Positions 44,188 to 55,036 of a DNA stretch of 64,000 nucleotides are shown in pieces. The stretch's first letter is position 1, and every line of letters begins with the position of its first letter. The position numbers and the translations under genes were made by a program. The notes below the pieces were generated by a model that was not told the origin of the DNA, did not search any database, and saw only the letters and a program-made list of their open reading frames with translations. Source of the stretch: Odobenus rosmarus divergens (taxonomy: Eukaryota > Chordata > Mammalia > Carnivora > Odobenidae); assembly GCF_000321225.1 (NCBI RefSeq), contig NW_004451412.1, positions 358,297-422,296 of the forward strand, in the 5' to 3' direction.

Positions 44188-44402
44188 AGTGGCAATTAGT
44201 ACATTCACAGTGTTGTGCAACTATCCCAGAACATTTTCACTGCCCCCCAAATTAAAACCCCGCACATGTTAAGCAGTTATTCCCCATTTTTCCTTCCCCT
44301 CAACCACTGACAACCACCGATGTGCTTTCTGTCTCTTAGGGATTTACTTATTCTACCTATTTAATATAACGAAATCATACAAGATATGACTTTTTGTGTC
44401 TG

Positions 44403-45504
44403 GTAAAACATTTATTTTTAAACAAGTCATTTTTATTTCAATCTCCTCTTGTCATAACACTGGGGGAGCTGGGGTGCTGCAGGAGTGTTAACATCTCTCT
44501 AATTAGGCCCTCAAAGAAAAAAGCCTCTTCAGGAATACCTGCTTCACTTCTGCTGTGGGTTGCTTTCTCTTCATGAGACAACTAGCAGTTTAGAATTAAG
44601 TTACTTAATGTTACTTAATTTGTAAGGATATGAAGAATTCGGCTTTACTTCAGGATAGAGGTCAGTCCCCTCTGGCATCCTTTCCCCTCACCTCCAATTT
44701 GTGTCATTGTCTAGTGGTCTGAACACCAATTTATCCCATCATCCAAATGAACCTGTAATTGATACTTTGGCATCAGGATAGCTAGAGATTATATTGCCAG
44801 CTAAGCAACAAAGCATAGTCTGCCCCCAGGGAGTTGAATGATACCAGCCGTTGAAGATGAAAATTAGAGAAATACTTTATACTCTCATCTTTTGAGGAGG
44901 CTGATCATCCTGCCACCTCCCTTCGCTTCCCCGTGAAATAGAGGCCGCTCAGGGAGGGCTGTGGAATGCAGACGGCAGAGGCCTGAGATGAGACTCCTCT
45001 CTCTATCTGCCAGACTACCCCAAGGTGGGTTGCACAGATGAAGCTGGCAGAGAAAGGGGCAGCTGGATGGCAAACAAGGTTCTGAGGGGACCAAAATTCT
45101 AGTTAAATCCTTGTGCAGGAGCAAAAGATCCTGCTGGTCTAGTGATGCAGAACACAAGAATTAAATTGGCATAGAGCTAGTGCTTTCAGCAAACGCAAAC
45201 TCTGTAAGTTTCTTCTCTGCAGACCCCCTTGGAGTGGGAGGACAGTTAAATACAGGACAAATTATGACTTGTTGCCCTCAGATGGTGATTATCATAAATG
45301 TATTATATGCCAGGTGTGGCTGATGCATCAACTGTCTGCCCCAAAATATCTCTTCCAGGGATCTGAGAATACCACCTGTAGAGTAACTGATGAGTTGACA
45401 ACACACAGCGGAGTGACAGGGATGAGAGGTGTGGCACTTTTGCTGATTTCCCTCCCTTCTCTCTCTTCCTCCCCCCTTCTTTCATCTCTATCTGCCTCTC
45501 TCCA
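44403..45504. other. Unassigned sequence, no gene seen
   Basis: Moderately GC-richer at 44,900-45,100. Open frames on both strands (44,885-45,157; 45,269-45,508) lack splice context. No repeat is recognised. Confidence 0.4.
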
Positions 45505-45935
45505 CTGACATGTATGGAGCTCGTTATGTGCCCGACACTGTGCTAAGCGCTGAGGATATGAACTATGACCCTGCCATCCCTCCCATGATCTCCTCTCTAC
45601 ATATGTTCTCCTGCGGTTGCCGAGAATTAGAAGTAGTTGTATCCTTCTCTGTCTCCCAGAGAAGGAAGTAGCTTCTAAAGGCCAGAGTCCTTGCCCTGGA
45701 GCCTTTGAATCTAACAATGCCCTAGCAGAACTTTATGGAATTGAATTCAGATATGTAAGCAGATAACCATATAAAATGTGATTAGTGATATTTGAGAGAG
45801 TTCTGCACAGACTGCTGGGAAACACAAAGGGCAGAGTAAACAACTGCCAAAGGGAGCCACAGGGCCTCCCAGAGGTGTCATTTGAGCTGTCTTGAAAGAT
45901 GAGAAGGTGTTTGCCAGACAAAGGGGGGGAGCACA
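45505..45935 (-). mobile_element. Probable L2 pieces, antisense
   Basis: 'gttatgtgcccgacactgtg' and 'ctaagcgctgaggatatgaa' (45,520-45,562) match the reversed L2 or MIR 3' end. 'gaggtgtcatttgagctgtc' with 'ttgaaagatgagaaggtgtt' (45,872-45,912) matches the reversed L2 ORF2 region. The middle part is too diverged to follow. Confidence 0.6.
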
Positions 45936-46274
45936 TAATCTCCAGAGGTCACACCTATGTGAATATGTTTCTTGGGAGGAGCCTGTGATCCTCTAAATCC
46001 TGCCCTTTCTTTCTTTAATGAAACTTCAGAAAATAACTGCTTGATTCACCACTCTCTTTGGATCAAGCCCACGGACAGTATAGGCATCCCTTCCAGAAAG
46101 TGATAAGCCTGTTTCTTCTAGGGTCTAAAGGCCCCACCCCCACCAAAAAATTCTGTTGAATTTCTTACCTCTAAACTGCCACATGCTTTAATCTTCCTTT
46201 TCCATGTTGAAATAAATGCTTAAAAAAAAATCTTTTTCTAAATCTATTTGAGTGGAGCCAAGATTTCACTTCGA
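45936..46274. other. Unassigned sequence, no gene seen
   Basis: Nothing recognised. Confidence 0.4.
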
Positions 46275-46395
46275 TAATCCTTTCACCATTTCAACAAACA
46301 TATGCTGAATGCCTCCACTGCTCTGGAGTCTCAGCTTCCAAAGAACAAACAGTGAGATAGTTTCTGCTCCCAAGGAGACTAAAACTGACACCCAA
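46275..46395 (-). mobile_element. L2 3' end, antisense
   Basis: 'ttcaacaaacatatgctgaa' and 'aaacagtgagatagtttctg' with 'ctcccaaggagactaaaact' follow the reversed L2 3' end. Confidence 0.6.
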
Positions 46396-46727
46396 CAGGA
46401 AGCTAAAGTAGCACAGAAACGGTCCTCCTTTAGCATTTACTATTAAAGCATAGTCTTCGTGGACACAGAGTTGGTATTGAAACTTTTTGGAATAGGTGAC
46501 TCCAATTCTGAACTGAAGTTTAGGGGTCCAAGGAACAATAAAGAAAGCCATCCTTACCACTAGGAAGATTTACCAGGAAAAGCAAAAAACATCTTTAGTC
46601 TAAACTTTACCCGGGACATATTTTAAGGAGCCTGAGAAAGTCTATTCCATGCAGGAAGATACCCCAAAAGGAGCACATAAGATAAAGTTTTACATTAAGT
46701 ATTTGGTCATGTATACTTATATATTTT

Positions 46728-46907
46728 TCTTGAAAGGTTTCATTTATTTATTTGAGAGAGAGAGCACAAGCAGGGGGAGAAGCAGAGGGAGGAGAAGCAG
46801 ACTCCCCACCGAACAAGGAGCCCGACGCGGGGCTTGATCCCAGGACCCTGGGATCATGACCGGAGCCGAAGGCAGACGCTTAACTGACTGAGCCACCCAG
46901 GTGTCCC
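46728..46907 (-). mobile_element. Can-SINE, antisense (left of a tandem pair)
   Basis: It has TTTCATTTATTTATTTGAGA, a CAAGCAGGGGGAGAAGCAGA body and a CCACCCAGGTGTCCC end. It shares one TSD pair with the following SINE. Confidence 0.94.
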
Positions 46908-46916
46908 TACATGCCT

Positions 46917-47056
46917 TTTACTTTATTTATTTTTTTAAGGAGGTTCCACATCTAGCAAGGAGCCCAACATGGGACCTGAACCCATGACACCAAAATCAAG
47001 ACCTAAGCTGAGATCAAGAGTAAGGTGCCTAACCAACTGAGACACCCAGGTACCCC
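46917..47056 (-). mobile_element. Short old Can-SINE, antisense (right of a tandem pair)
   Basis: It has TTTACTTTATTTATTTTTTT, 'gaggttccacatctagcaag', 'aagatcaagagtaaggtgcc' type body and ends CCAGGTACCCC. The outer flanks GTATACTTATATATTTTT (about 46,711) and TGTACTTGTATATTTT (47,056) bracket both SINEs. Confidence 0.88.
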
Positions 47057-47935
47057 TGTACTTGTATATTTTAAAAACACATCATTTGGTGTTCATTTAT
47101 TTGCCATAAATTTTGGTGTTGTTGTAACAACTTCAGAATTTTCTGGAACTAGAACCCCAATTTATAATTCTGATTATTGCACAGACAGGGATGTGGCTTG
47201 CCAAGGCTTGTCTTACCTTCCCCAGTAGGGAACAGCTTAGTCCTGGGTCAGGTGGTGCCTGTAAGTGGTAGGGCTGCTCCCGCGGTGCCACGACCCCAGA
47301 ACATCCTCCTCCTTCCCTGTCTTCCCCTCAGCCTTGCTGCCCCTAAAAGACAAAACCGAACGCCAGCTCTTCCACGGTTCATTCTCTGACACCCACCACT
47401 TCCCAGAAATCATTCGTTTTCTTTCCTCCAAACTCCCACCACAGCTCATCCTGCCCCCATATATACACACAGCACCTAACATTTTCTACCCGGTTTATAG
47501 CTTTTGGTAAATATGTCATATTCCATATGAAATGATAATTTCCTTGGAATCACTAATATTTTCTTTTGTCTTTATGTCTCATCCCTTCTTCCCTCTTCCA
47601 GTACCTGTCACATGTAAAGCTGTAATGGACACTCAGTAATAATTCACTGAAATGCCATCAGTGGGTGGAATTTCATTCTAAGTCAATGAATGTCTGCATC
47701 CTTCTGGATGCCATCATCCATAGCATAAATCCTTAAACCATTGTTTCCCAAAGTAGGTTCCAGTTAAATAGTCCTTAAAATGTCTATGGTTAAAACTTTT
47801 GGGAAATTCTAGTTAAACAAAGTTAAACAGGATTCTTTACTGTAGGACGTCTCAAACTGTAGTCACTGAGAGGGAGATCGAGTGAATAATGTTTCTCAAA
47901 ATTGTTTGACCACAGAAACCTTGATAATTTTCTGA
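47057..47935. other. Unassigned sequence, partly C-rich
   Basis: 47,220-47,480 is relatively C-rich with overlapping open frames on both strands, none with support. 47,725-47,935 weakly resembles a hAT-type MITE ('gtttcccaaagtaggttcca', 'ctcaaaattgtttgaccaca') but was not assigned. Confidence 0.4.
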
Positions 47936-47937
47936 GG

Positions 47938-48888
47938 ATGTATATGAGTTTCCTCTTGCCGTTGTAACAAATTCTCTTGAAGTTTATCATGCAAGTTTAT
48001 CATCCTATCGTTCTGGAGGTCAGAAGGCTAAAATGAGGGAATAGGACTGTGTTCCTTTTGGATGTTCAAGGGGAGAATCCCTTTCCGTGCTTTTCTGGCT
48101 TCTAGAGACTGCCCACCTTCCTTGGCCTATGGCTCCTTTCCTCCCATCTTCAAGGCCAGCAATGTAGTGCAGGGGTAGAAAAATGTTTCCTTCTAGGTTC
48201 TTTGCCTGGTGTAATAATGAAATGAACATAAGATAGATTAACAGGAAAAAAAAACAAATTTGATTTCATACGTACAGTAGCCCTTTAAAAATATGAAACT
48301 CAAAGAAGTAACCAAAGCAAGAAGCTTCTGTACCTCTTAGACAAACAATAAATTTGTGAAGAACTGACAGAACGAAAAGATTTGGGTTTGGGTTACTAAA
48401 TTAGTGAAAAAGTAACAAAGTTTGTTTATACATCCTCTTGGCCCTAACTTGCCTCTCTGGTAATAAGGATGCCTTCTACCCAACTGGTAACAGGGAGGGT
48501 ACCTTTCACATGAGAGATTTATTTCCTGCTTTCAGCGGGGGACACACAAGAGAGTTAAGAGTGTCCTTGCACTGACTATCCCCCAAGTAACTTTAATTCA
48601 AAATAATCAATATGCCAAAATGGCATATTTGAGGTGACATATTCTGCTCCCCTTCCCTAGCATCTTCCAGTTTTTTTCTGACCTCTGCTTCTGTCATAAT
48701 ACCTCTTCCTGGGACTCCTGACACTCTTGCCTCTCTTGTAAGGGTACTCGTGGTTGCAGTGGGCCTACCTGGGAAATCCAGGATAATCTTCTCATCTCAA
48801 CATCCTTAGTTTAATCACATCTGCAAAGCCCCTTTGCTATGTAAGGTAACATATTTAAAGGTTCCGGAGATTAGAAAGTGGCCATCTT
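47938..48888 (-). mobile_element. MLT1-type MaLR LTR, antisense, split by another repeat
   Basis: The left piece (47,938-48,175) has 'cctcttgccgttgtaacaaa' and 'cgttctggaggtcagaaggc'. The right piece (about 48,655-48,888) has 'aatccaggataatcttctca', 'aatcacatctgcaaagcccc' and 'taaggtaacatatttaaagg'. They are the two halves of a reversed MLT1-type LTR. About 480 bp of different sequence lies between. Confidence 0.78.
48176..48655. repeat. Unnamed interspersed repeat, copy 1 (LTR-like)
   Basis: This insert in the MLT1 LTR shares ordered blocks with 57,330-58,370. Examples are GATTAACAGGAAAAAA near 48,236, 'cagggagggtacctttcaca' near 48,491, and 'caaaatggcatatttgaggt' near 48,617. I could not name the family. 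Its composition and position suggest a retroviral-type LTR or similar element. Confidence 0.55.
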
Positions 48889-49084
48889 GGGGCCTTGGGC
48901 GGTTCCGTCAGTTAAGCACCTGCTTTCTGCTCAGGTCATGATCCCAGGGTGTTGGGATTGAGCCCCACATCCGTCTCCCTGCTTAGCAGGGAGTCTGCTT
49001 GTCCATCTCCCTCTGCCCCTCACTCCCACTTGTGCTCTCTCTCTCTCAAATAAATAAATAAATAAAATCTAAAAAAAAAAAAAA
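48889..49084 (+). mobile_element. Can-SINE, sense, diverged head
   Basis: It starts GGGGCCTTGGGCGGTTCCGTC, an altered head, then has the standard GCTCAGGTCATGATCCCAGG middle, a (CT)n run, AATAAATAAATAAATAAAATC and an A tail. Confidence 0.93.
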
Positions 49085-49130
49085 GGAACAGATGATAAAA
49101 GCTGTACAAATTACAAAGATCAAAAGTTTA

Positions 49131-49243
49131 GGGGTGCCTGTGTGGCTCAGTCGGTTAAGTGTCTGACTCTTGATCTCAGGGTCGTGAGTTCAAGCCCTGC
49201 CTTGGGCTCCATGCTGGGCATGAAAATAAGAAAAAATAAGTTT
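49131..49243 (+). mobile_element. Short-type Can-SINE, sense
   Basis: It is a compact copy, GGGGTGCCTGTGTGGCTCAG to CATGCTGGGCATGAAAATAAG, about 110 bp, without the CT-rich stretch. The TSD AAAGTTTA flanks it (49,123 and 49,244). Confidence 0.92.
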
Positions 49244-52069
49244 AAAGTTTACAGAAATGCAGAGAATGTAATACTTAATAAAAAATGTGGTTGGTATTTC
49301 AAAAAGTATAAGAAAATTAAAAAAAAAGACATTATGGTATTAAGACAGTTTAGGTGATTACTTATACCAAGTAGGAAGATGGATGCCAAAAGAACCTATG
49401 GACATAGCTAGAAAAGCACATAGAATTTGATTTTTCTAAAGAAATAGAACTTAAAATGGAAACTTGTTATACCTGGCAAAGCAGGAGAGTAATACTCGAC
49501 CTTTATATAAATTTAAATGTTTCAAAAATTATTTTTCCCTTAGTTTGTCAATCCAGGATAATTTTTTTCCTAATAAACAACCTCTGTGAGAATGGATATT
49601 TGCAAAATATGTTAAGCTACTTGGAAAATAATACAGGAACAAAAGAAAACATCATCATGATTATTGTTACATTTTATAAACCTTTTATTCTCTTAGCTTG
49701 AAAACATTACAAGAAATTAGGCTATAATAACAGAATACAAATTTTTGGATATCAGAGAGCATTTTGAAACAGAAGAGATAAGATGTGAGAGGGTTGTAAA
49801 TTTGGCCAGATAGAGTTTTCTTCTTCATAGTTTGGGAATTATGTAGTTTCATCTAGTGTAAACACTGACTCCATTAATACTGAAAGGGAATGCGTCTGTG
49901 AACTAATCTTACCTTTCCCTTTCAGATGTGAGGAGTGCAGTAAATTTCTCCCTCTTGGCAGGGGTCAGCAGTTTGATGGAGACTGTAATTCTGTGAATGT
50001 TCCATTTTTATAGACTGTGAAATGCAATAATAATTTCAGTGTTTTATTACAGATATCAGTTTGTTTCCATCTATTCCATTTTATTACAAATTCTGTGCCT
50101 CCGTATGATGAAGGTAATGTGCTTTCTTTCACTGAAGTGGAAGGTAAAGGACAGAATTGATAATATAAGTGTGGGGCACTTTTTTTTTTTACAATTTCAT
50201 AAGCTTTGTGCTCACAGATTGCATGCTGTACTTTTTATTTCAGTAACATTTAACAAAACCTTGGCCATGGAGGAAATTAAACTTACACAGAATGTCCATA
50301 ATGAGACTCTGGGTGCTGTTATTTCAGGTATGGCATGGAGGGGCTACTCTGAGTGGCAAATTAAAGAGACAAAAGCCATCTTTTCCTTATTGCTTCTAGT
50401 GTACAGAACTAGTTGGATTTAACCATAAATTACTTGTACAGTAACCTCAGCTGTCTGGGACACAGCAAAGTCGAGGCAGCTGAAACAGATGCCATTCATC
50501 CTCCAAACTCCCGGGGGAGCTTCTTAGACTTTTGCTTGACACCTAATGATCCTCTCTATACATATAAGTCTATCCTGCTTGATTATTTAACCTCCTCTAT
50601 CACAGGTACAAGAAACATAAACTTGAAAGAAGGAATTATGAGAATCAGACTCACCGACCTAATAAGAAGTGACAGTTAAACACATGAAAGAAGGAGGCAG
50701 AATACGTATTTTAAAGTAGGCACAGAAATGTTTTAAGGCACAAGGGCATTGATAGGAACAGACCATCTTGAATATTTCCCTTAAGACATCATTTTATTGC
50801 ATTGAAGCCTAATAGTAATGGCCCTGAGACCCCAAGAACAGTTTACATTCTATTCATGTTCAATGTATTATGTAAAAATTTCTGTTCAGAATGCTTTTAT
50901 TTTTGAAAATTTTGAAACTGAAACTCATCCTTCAATAATACCATATAAATAAGAATTGTCATAATATATTGCATTGAATGAGCCCTAAAATACACCTATT
51001 TTTACTACTAGTGATCAGGACATTTTGATTTTAAACTCTCATTTCAATTTTTTTCCCCAAAATTCCTTCCAATGACATACATGGAAACCAACAGTGATTG
51101 GATTTACCCCACCTTTCTTGGCAGAGATATAAAGGATCTGTGTATACTAATTCGTTCTTGCTGGTTGATTTCCTGGGCGTTATGTCTTTTTGTTTTGTTT
51201 TATCTGGAGCAGTTTCTCTCCTTTAAAAAAAATAGGTTTAAAATAGCTTATTTGGATGTTATAAACTTTCCTCTTTGGGAAAGTAGAAATGAAAATTAGG
51301 ACAAACGAGAGCTTTGGAAGACATTCTGCGTGATGCCTGCACTGAACTTTGCCCGCACTCCACAACACAGACCCTCTGGCCAGTGTGACTTCCCATTGTG
51401 TGAGAGCCTGTCCCCAGAGTAATTTCTGGGACTCATGTTATAAAGGTTTTACTGTGTCCCTAAGGGAGGTTACAGAACACTCTATTCAGCCTTTTTGTTC
51501 CTAGTTCCTTATTGTTTAGGGTGAATTTGGGGGCGGGGGCAGGGGAGAATGTTTTTCTTTTTTTCTTGATTATGTGGCTCCCTTGACTAACATTATCTTT
51601 CCTCATTAGAAACCACAGCTTTACTTTGCTGTGTGGCCCATCTGCACAGTTCTATGATTATAGAGTTGATTTCTCAAGGATTTCTTATCCAAACCCCTAG
51701 TAAACCAGGTTTCATTTTAAGCTATTATTTCTTTGAATCATGAGAAATTGTGTAGCCCATTGACCACGAGCCTCAAACAGAAGGTAGGAGAAGGCACCTT
51801 CTCCAGAGCGAATTGGTGTTATCGTAGGTCTTTGACATTAGAAGTTGGCTCTGGCATTTAATCAGGGAAGAAACAGACGCATAATGATCTATCTCATTCC
51901 TGTCCTCCCATAATACAGCAAGATATTTGTCTAAATGTCCTTAGATGGGGTAGGAGGTAGTATTTAATATAGAAATAGGAAAAAATAGTATGCACTGAAC
52001 TGCTTTGCACCTGTGAAGAAGTAGATACATAGAACCTTCAAAAAGCAGAGCTCTTGTTCTCTCCTTAAT

Positions 52070-52145
52070 GGGCACTTATTATGTACTTTGTGCCAGGCAT
52101 TGTACTCTATGTGACTTCACAAGTAACACTTTTCTTAGAGCCATA
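52070..52145 (-). mobile_element. MIR/L2 3' fragment, antisense
   Basis: 'gggcacttattatgtacttt' and 'gtgccaggcattgtactcta' are the reversed common 3' end of MIR/L2. Confidence 0.5.
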
Positions 52146-52209
52146 GCCGTGTCCTTTTAGTGCCCATAAGATAAAACAAGAAAATGTGTCCCTTCCCCAT
52201 GCTGACTTT

Positions 52210-52230
52210 AAAAAAAAAAAAAAAAAAAAA
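52210..52230. repeat. (A)21 homopolymer
   Basis: A run of 21 A is preceded by TTT and followed by GGCTGATAG. No SINE or L1 lies immediately upstream, so it is not an obvious retroposon tail. Confidence 0.9.
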
Positions 52231-52424
52231 GGCTGATAGAGGATTTGTACCCTTAAAGTTGAAGGGGAAAATAAAAGGCATGGAGAAAATAATATACTTT
52301 AAAGTGAGGCCAAAATGTTAACCTTAGGTTACTAGTTTTTGTTTTGATGGGTGGTGATTCAAATTTAATAAAACCTGAGCAGCCATAGATCACTTTAAGT
52401 TCAGTCAGAAGTTTCCTACCTTCT

Positions 52425-52580
52425 TCATTCATCAGGTGGATTCCTTTGTATTTTTTCAGCTTCTGGGTTATTATTTGTTTGCGTTTTCTTTGGCTCCTTC
52501 TCACCTCTCTCAGAACACAGTGGCAGTTTGGGGAGGTCAGTCCACACAGCTTGCATAACAGGCAAAACAAAGAAAGTCAT
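52425..52580 (-). CDS. Hypothetical small ORF, 51 codons, coding status uncertain
   Basis: On the minus strand an ATG at 52,580 opens a frame ending at TGA 52,427-52,425. The product begins MTFFVLPVMQAVWTDLPK (hydrophobic start). It then becomes strongly polar and basic (SERGEKEPKKTQTNNN) and ends NPEAEKIQRNPPDE. There is an alternative internal ATG at 52,556. An in-frame TGA lies upstream, so the start is bounded. The sequence is in a repeat-poor stretch. An overlapping frame is 105 codons long. No homolog is recognised, and it could be chance or part of a terminal exon. Confidence 0.15.
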   Translation of the reverse strand: MTFFVLPVMQAVWTDLPKLPLCSERGEKEPKKTQTNNNPEAEKIQRNPPDE

Positions 52581-53739
52581 CTCTAGTCACAGATGTTCCT
52601 CCTAAGTGACACTGTCACGGGAAGATGATCTGAAAACATAGTCACTTGAATGAGTTATAGCCCCCAAAAAGACTTGTAGCAAGGTAGCAAACTGAAAGAA
52701 GAAATGTGAAATTTTGTGGCAAATATTGTTTAAATCTTGTTTCATATTTTTAGCTGTACCTTAATTTAGGTGTGAGGAATAGGCTTGGCTAGAAAGAACC
52801 TAACATTTCCTTATGCCCTTAGTTTGAAACCTAACTAGTATTCAAGGATTTCTTCCTAAGGATTTCTCAAGTTTCCTTTCAGGAAGAGGCATTCTCCTAC
52901 CTGAGCTTTCAAGAACAGATTTTGTAACACTTGGAGTTAACTTAAACTTTTAAGATCCCAAGTTAGGGGTAGTGGCTTTTTCATACACCAGACTGCCATA
53001 ACACAGAAATATTCTTTTGTTTCCATTCATCATTTGGGAATAAAAATGGATCTTATTTTTATATATCTTCTTGAAGAACAGAAAAATTAAAGAAACACTC
53101 AGAAGTCTATTTTAACCAAATTCATTATAGTAGAACAGTTCACTTGTATCTTGATGATTATTATGGCTTCTTATTTAGCACTTTAGATGCAATATTTGTA
53201 AGTTCTCCCTTTTTGGCTTAGCCTTCAAATAGAAAGTTCTAAAGAATAGCCAGCCCTCAGAGATACAGTACACTGGTGATAAATGGAATCAATTTATTCT
53301 TAGTGGCTTTTTAATTAACCTAGAACTTAATTTTTTTATATGAAATAGTTCAACACAATGAAATTTTCAACCGGGACTCCAGAAGCTGAGCCAGAATAGA
53401 AAGAGAAAGAATGTATATCTCTAAGATACTGGCTTTCTCAATATTAACATTGTTAATTCTACTAAGCATAATGGGAGCATAGATCACTCTACTACACAGG
53501 CTCAATAAGTTACCTTAGGATCAAAGTCACACAGAAGTTTTTGAATATACTGACACAAATTTCATTGATACTTTAAGAAGCCACATTCAACTGCTTATCA
53601 GATATCATTACCAAGAACAAGGGGTTGCAAAGAGGTTTGTCTGTGCTGTGGCTTTTATGTATTCTGCCTTCCAGAATTTTTAACATAATATTAGTGGGAA
53701 ATTAACAAAAACTGTCTCATAGTATTTTCTTAAGATACA

Positions 53740-54170
53740 CTTTATTTTTTTAGAGCAGTTTTAGTTTTATAGCAAAATTGAGCAGAAAGCACAGAGTTCC
53801 CATATATTGCCTGCCCCTGCAATTCAGTATTTTAACGTTAGAATTTTACTTTTATGAAGATCACAACTTTATTGAGAAATAATACACATATCATCAAATT
53901 TACTTTTTTAAGGTGTACACCTCTGTGTTTTTAGTACATTCATGGAGTTGTGCAACCATGACCACTCTAATTTCAGAATTAAAATTTACTTTTGAATGAT
54001 GAAATTAAAATACCATTTAGAGAATTTAAAGAAGAGAAAAAATATCTCCCAAACTCGCCATTCTAACCAAATATTTGTCATTTTTTGGTAAATTTTATTC
54101 TAGTTGTTTTTTTAAAGTATCCAGATATTTTTTTACAAAGGATAATCAGAGTGTTCTATGCAGTTATTTA
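53740..54170 (-). mobile_element. L1M 3' UTR, antisense
   Basis: 'gagcagttttagttttatag', 'aaaattgagcagaaagcaca' and 'gagttcccatatattgcctg' (53,752-53,815) are reversed L1 3' UTR. 'ttattgagaaataatacaca' (53,869) and 'catggagttgtgcaaccatg' (53,940) also fit, but these two groups may come from two L1 copies. Confidence 0.75.
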
Positions 54171-54871
54171 AAATTTTTCTGCTGAAAGTAGATGGCTCTG
54201 TCTCTTTAAGGCTGCTCCCAGTGTGATGAGGTGTGCTGTGATTCTTACTGCTGTGTGTACACGTGAAGTTATTCAAATGAAGAAAACTGTGTATGCTGTG
54301 GTGTGTTGCTTTCCACTAAGCCATCTCTTGGTATTTGAATATTCCAAAGCACTGTTAAAGCTTTATACTTTTGGTCATTAGTAGCAGGTAGACATCTTTT
54401 ATTCTTTCCTGCTAGGATGTGAGAACGATAAAAGATTAGATTAACTAGTGAGGCTGCTGTGGTCTTAGATGCTGCTGTCCCCTCAGTCTAAGGGCAGCCT
54501 TGGCCCTGGGCCCTGTGAAGACGTGATCAGCTAGCATTAGTCGGGGGCACTGAGCAACAAAATGTATAAAAGTGAACAGTAAGAGAAAGACAATGAAAAC
54601 ATAGGAATGGATATGAGCACATTTACACAAGTTTCACAAGTGGCCAAAAATTATAGGAAGATGTTCTGGGATGTGAATGAAAACACTTTTTTTAGAATCA
54701 GATTGAGAACATTTGAAAAACATTGATAATGTTATATGCAATAAAGGATGTGAGAAATGGGGGACTCATATGCTATGAGAGTATAATTGATCAACCTTAT
54801 AAGAGGCTAATTTGATTGCATTTATTAAGATTTAAAATGTCTGTCCTCTTTAATTGAAGAATAGCACTCTT
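54171..54871. other. Unassigned sequence, no gene seen
   Basis: AT-rich with several short TGTG clusters near 54,225-54,305. No repeat or exon is recognised. Confidence 0.4.
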
Positions 54872-54889
54872 AAGAATTTTGCGGAAGTA

Positions 54890-55018
54890 GGGGCTCTGGG
54901 TGGCTTAGTCGGTTAAGTGTCCAACTCCATCTCAGCTCAGGTCTTGGTCTCAGAGTCATGGGTTCCAGCCCCACATTGGGCTCCACGCTGGGCATGGAGC
55001 CTACTTAAAAAATAAAAA
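54890..55018 (+). mobile_element. Short-type Can-SINE, sense, 18-bp TSD
   Basis: It runs GGGGCTCTGGGTGGCTTAGT to GGGCATGGAGCCTACTTAAA with an A tail, about 130 bp. The TSD is AAGAATTTTGCGGAAGTA (54,872-54,889) and AAGAATTTTGTAGAAGTA (55,019-55,036). Confidence 0.95.
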
Positions 55019-55036
55019 AAGAATTTTGTAGAAGTA

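Larger units (their letters stand above)
43733..44402 (-). mobile_element. L1M 3' UTR, antisense, split by two SINEs
   Basis: The pieces 43,733-43,775 ('aggtgaaattcacatagcat') and 44,188-44,402 are reversed L1M 3' UTR. The second piece has 'tagtacattcacagtgttgt' (44,197), 'aaccactgacaaccaccgat' (44,302) and 'gacttttTGTGTCTGG' type sequence (about 44,387). Confidence 0.82.
49252..53735. other. Longest repeat-poor stretch; no certain gene
   Basis: No clear interspersed repeat except a short MIR at 52,070-52,145. A 21-base A run lies at 52,210-52,230. The stretch contains a splice-flanked 84-nt open segment at 50,244-50,327 (plus strand) and a 51-codon small ORF at 52,425-52,580 (minus strand), both described in findings. 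None can be tied to a known gene from the sequence alone. Confidence 0.45.

Noticed and set aside
45328..45717. 129-codon minus-strand open frame
   Set aside because: It overlaps other chance frames on both strands and an L2/MIR remnant near 45,520-45,560.
49926..50015. Cysteine-containing open segment after CCCTTTCAG (CEECSKFLPLG)
   Set aside because: The acceptor is plausible but no matching donor follows and the frame ends within 30 codons. Two cysteines alone do not make a zinc finger.
50039..50422. 127-codon plus-strand open frame taken as one continuous gene
   Set aside because: The first half is low-complexity and hydrophobic with no good start context. Only the inner 84-nt splice-flanked part is kept as a tentative finding.
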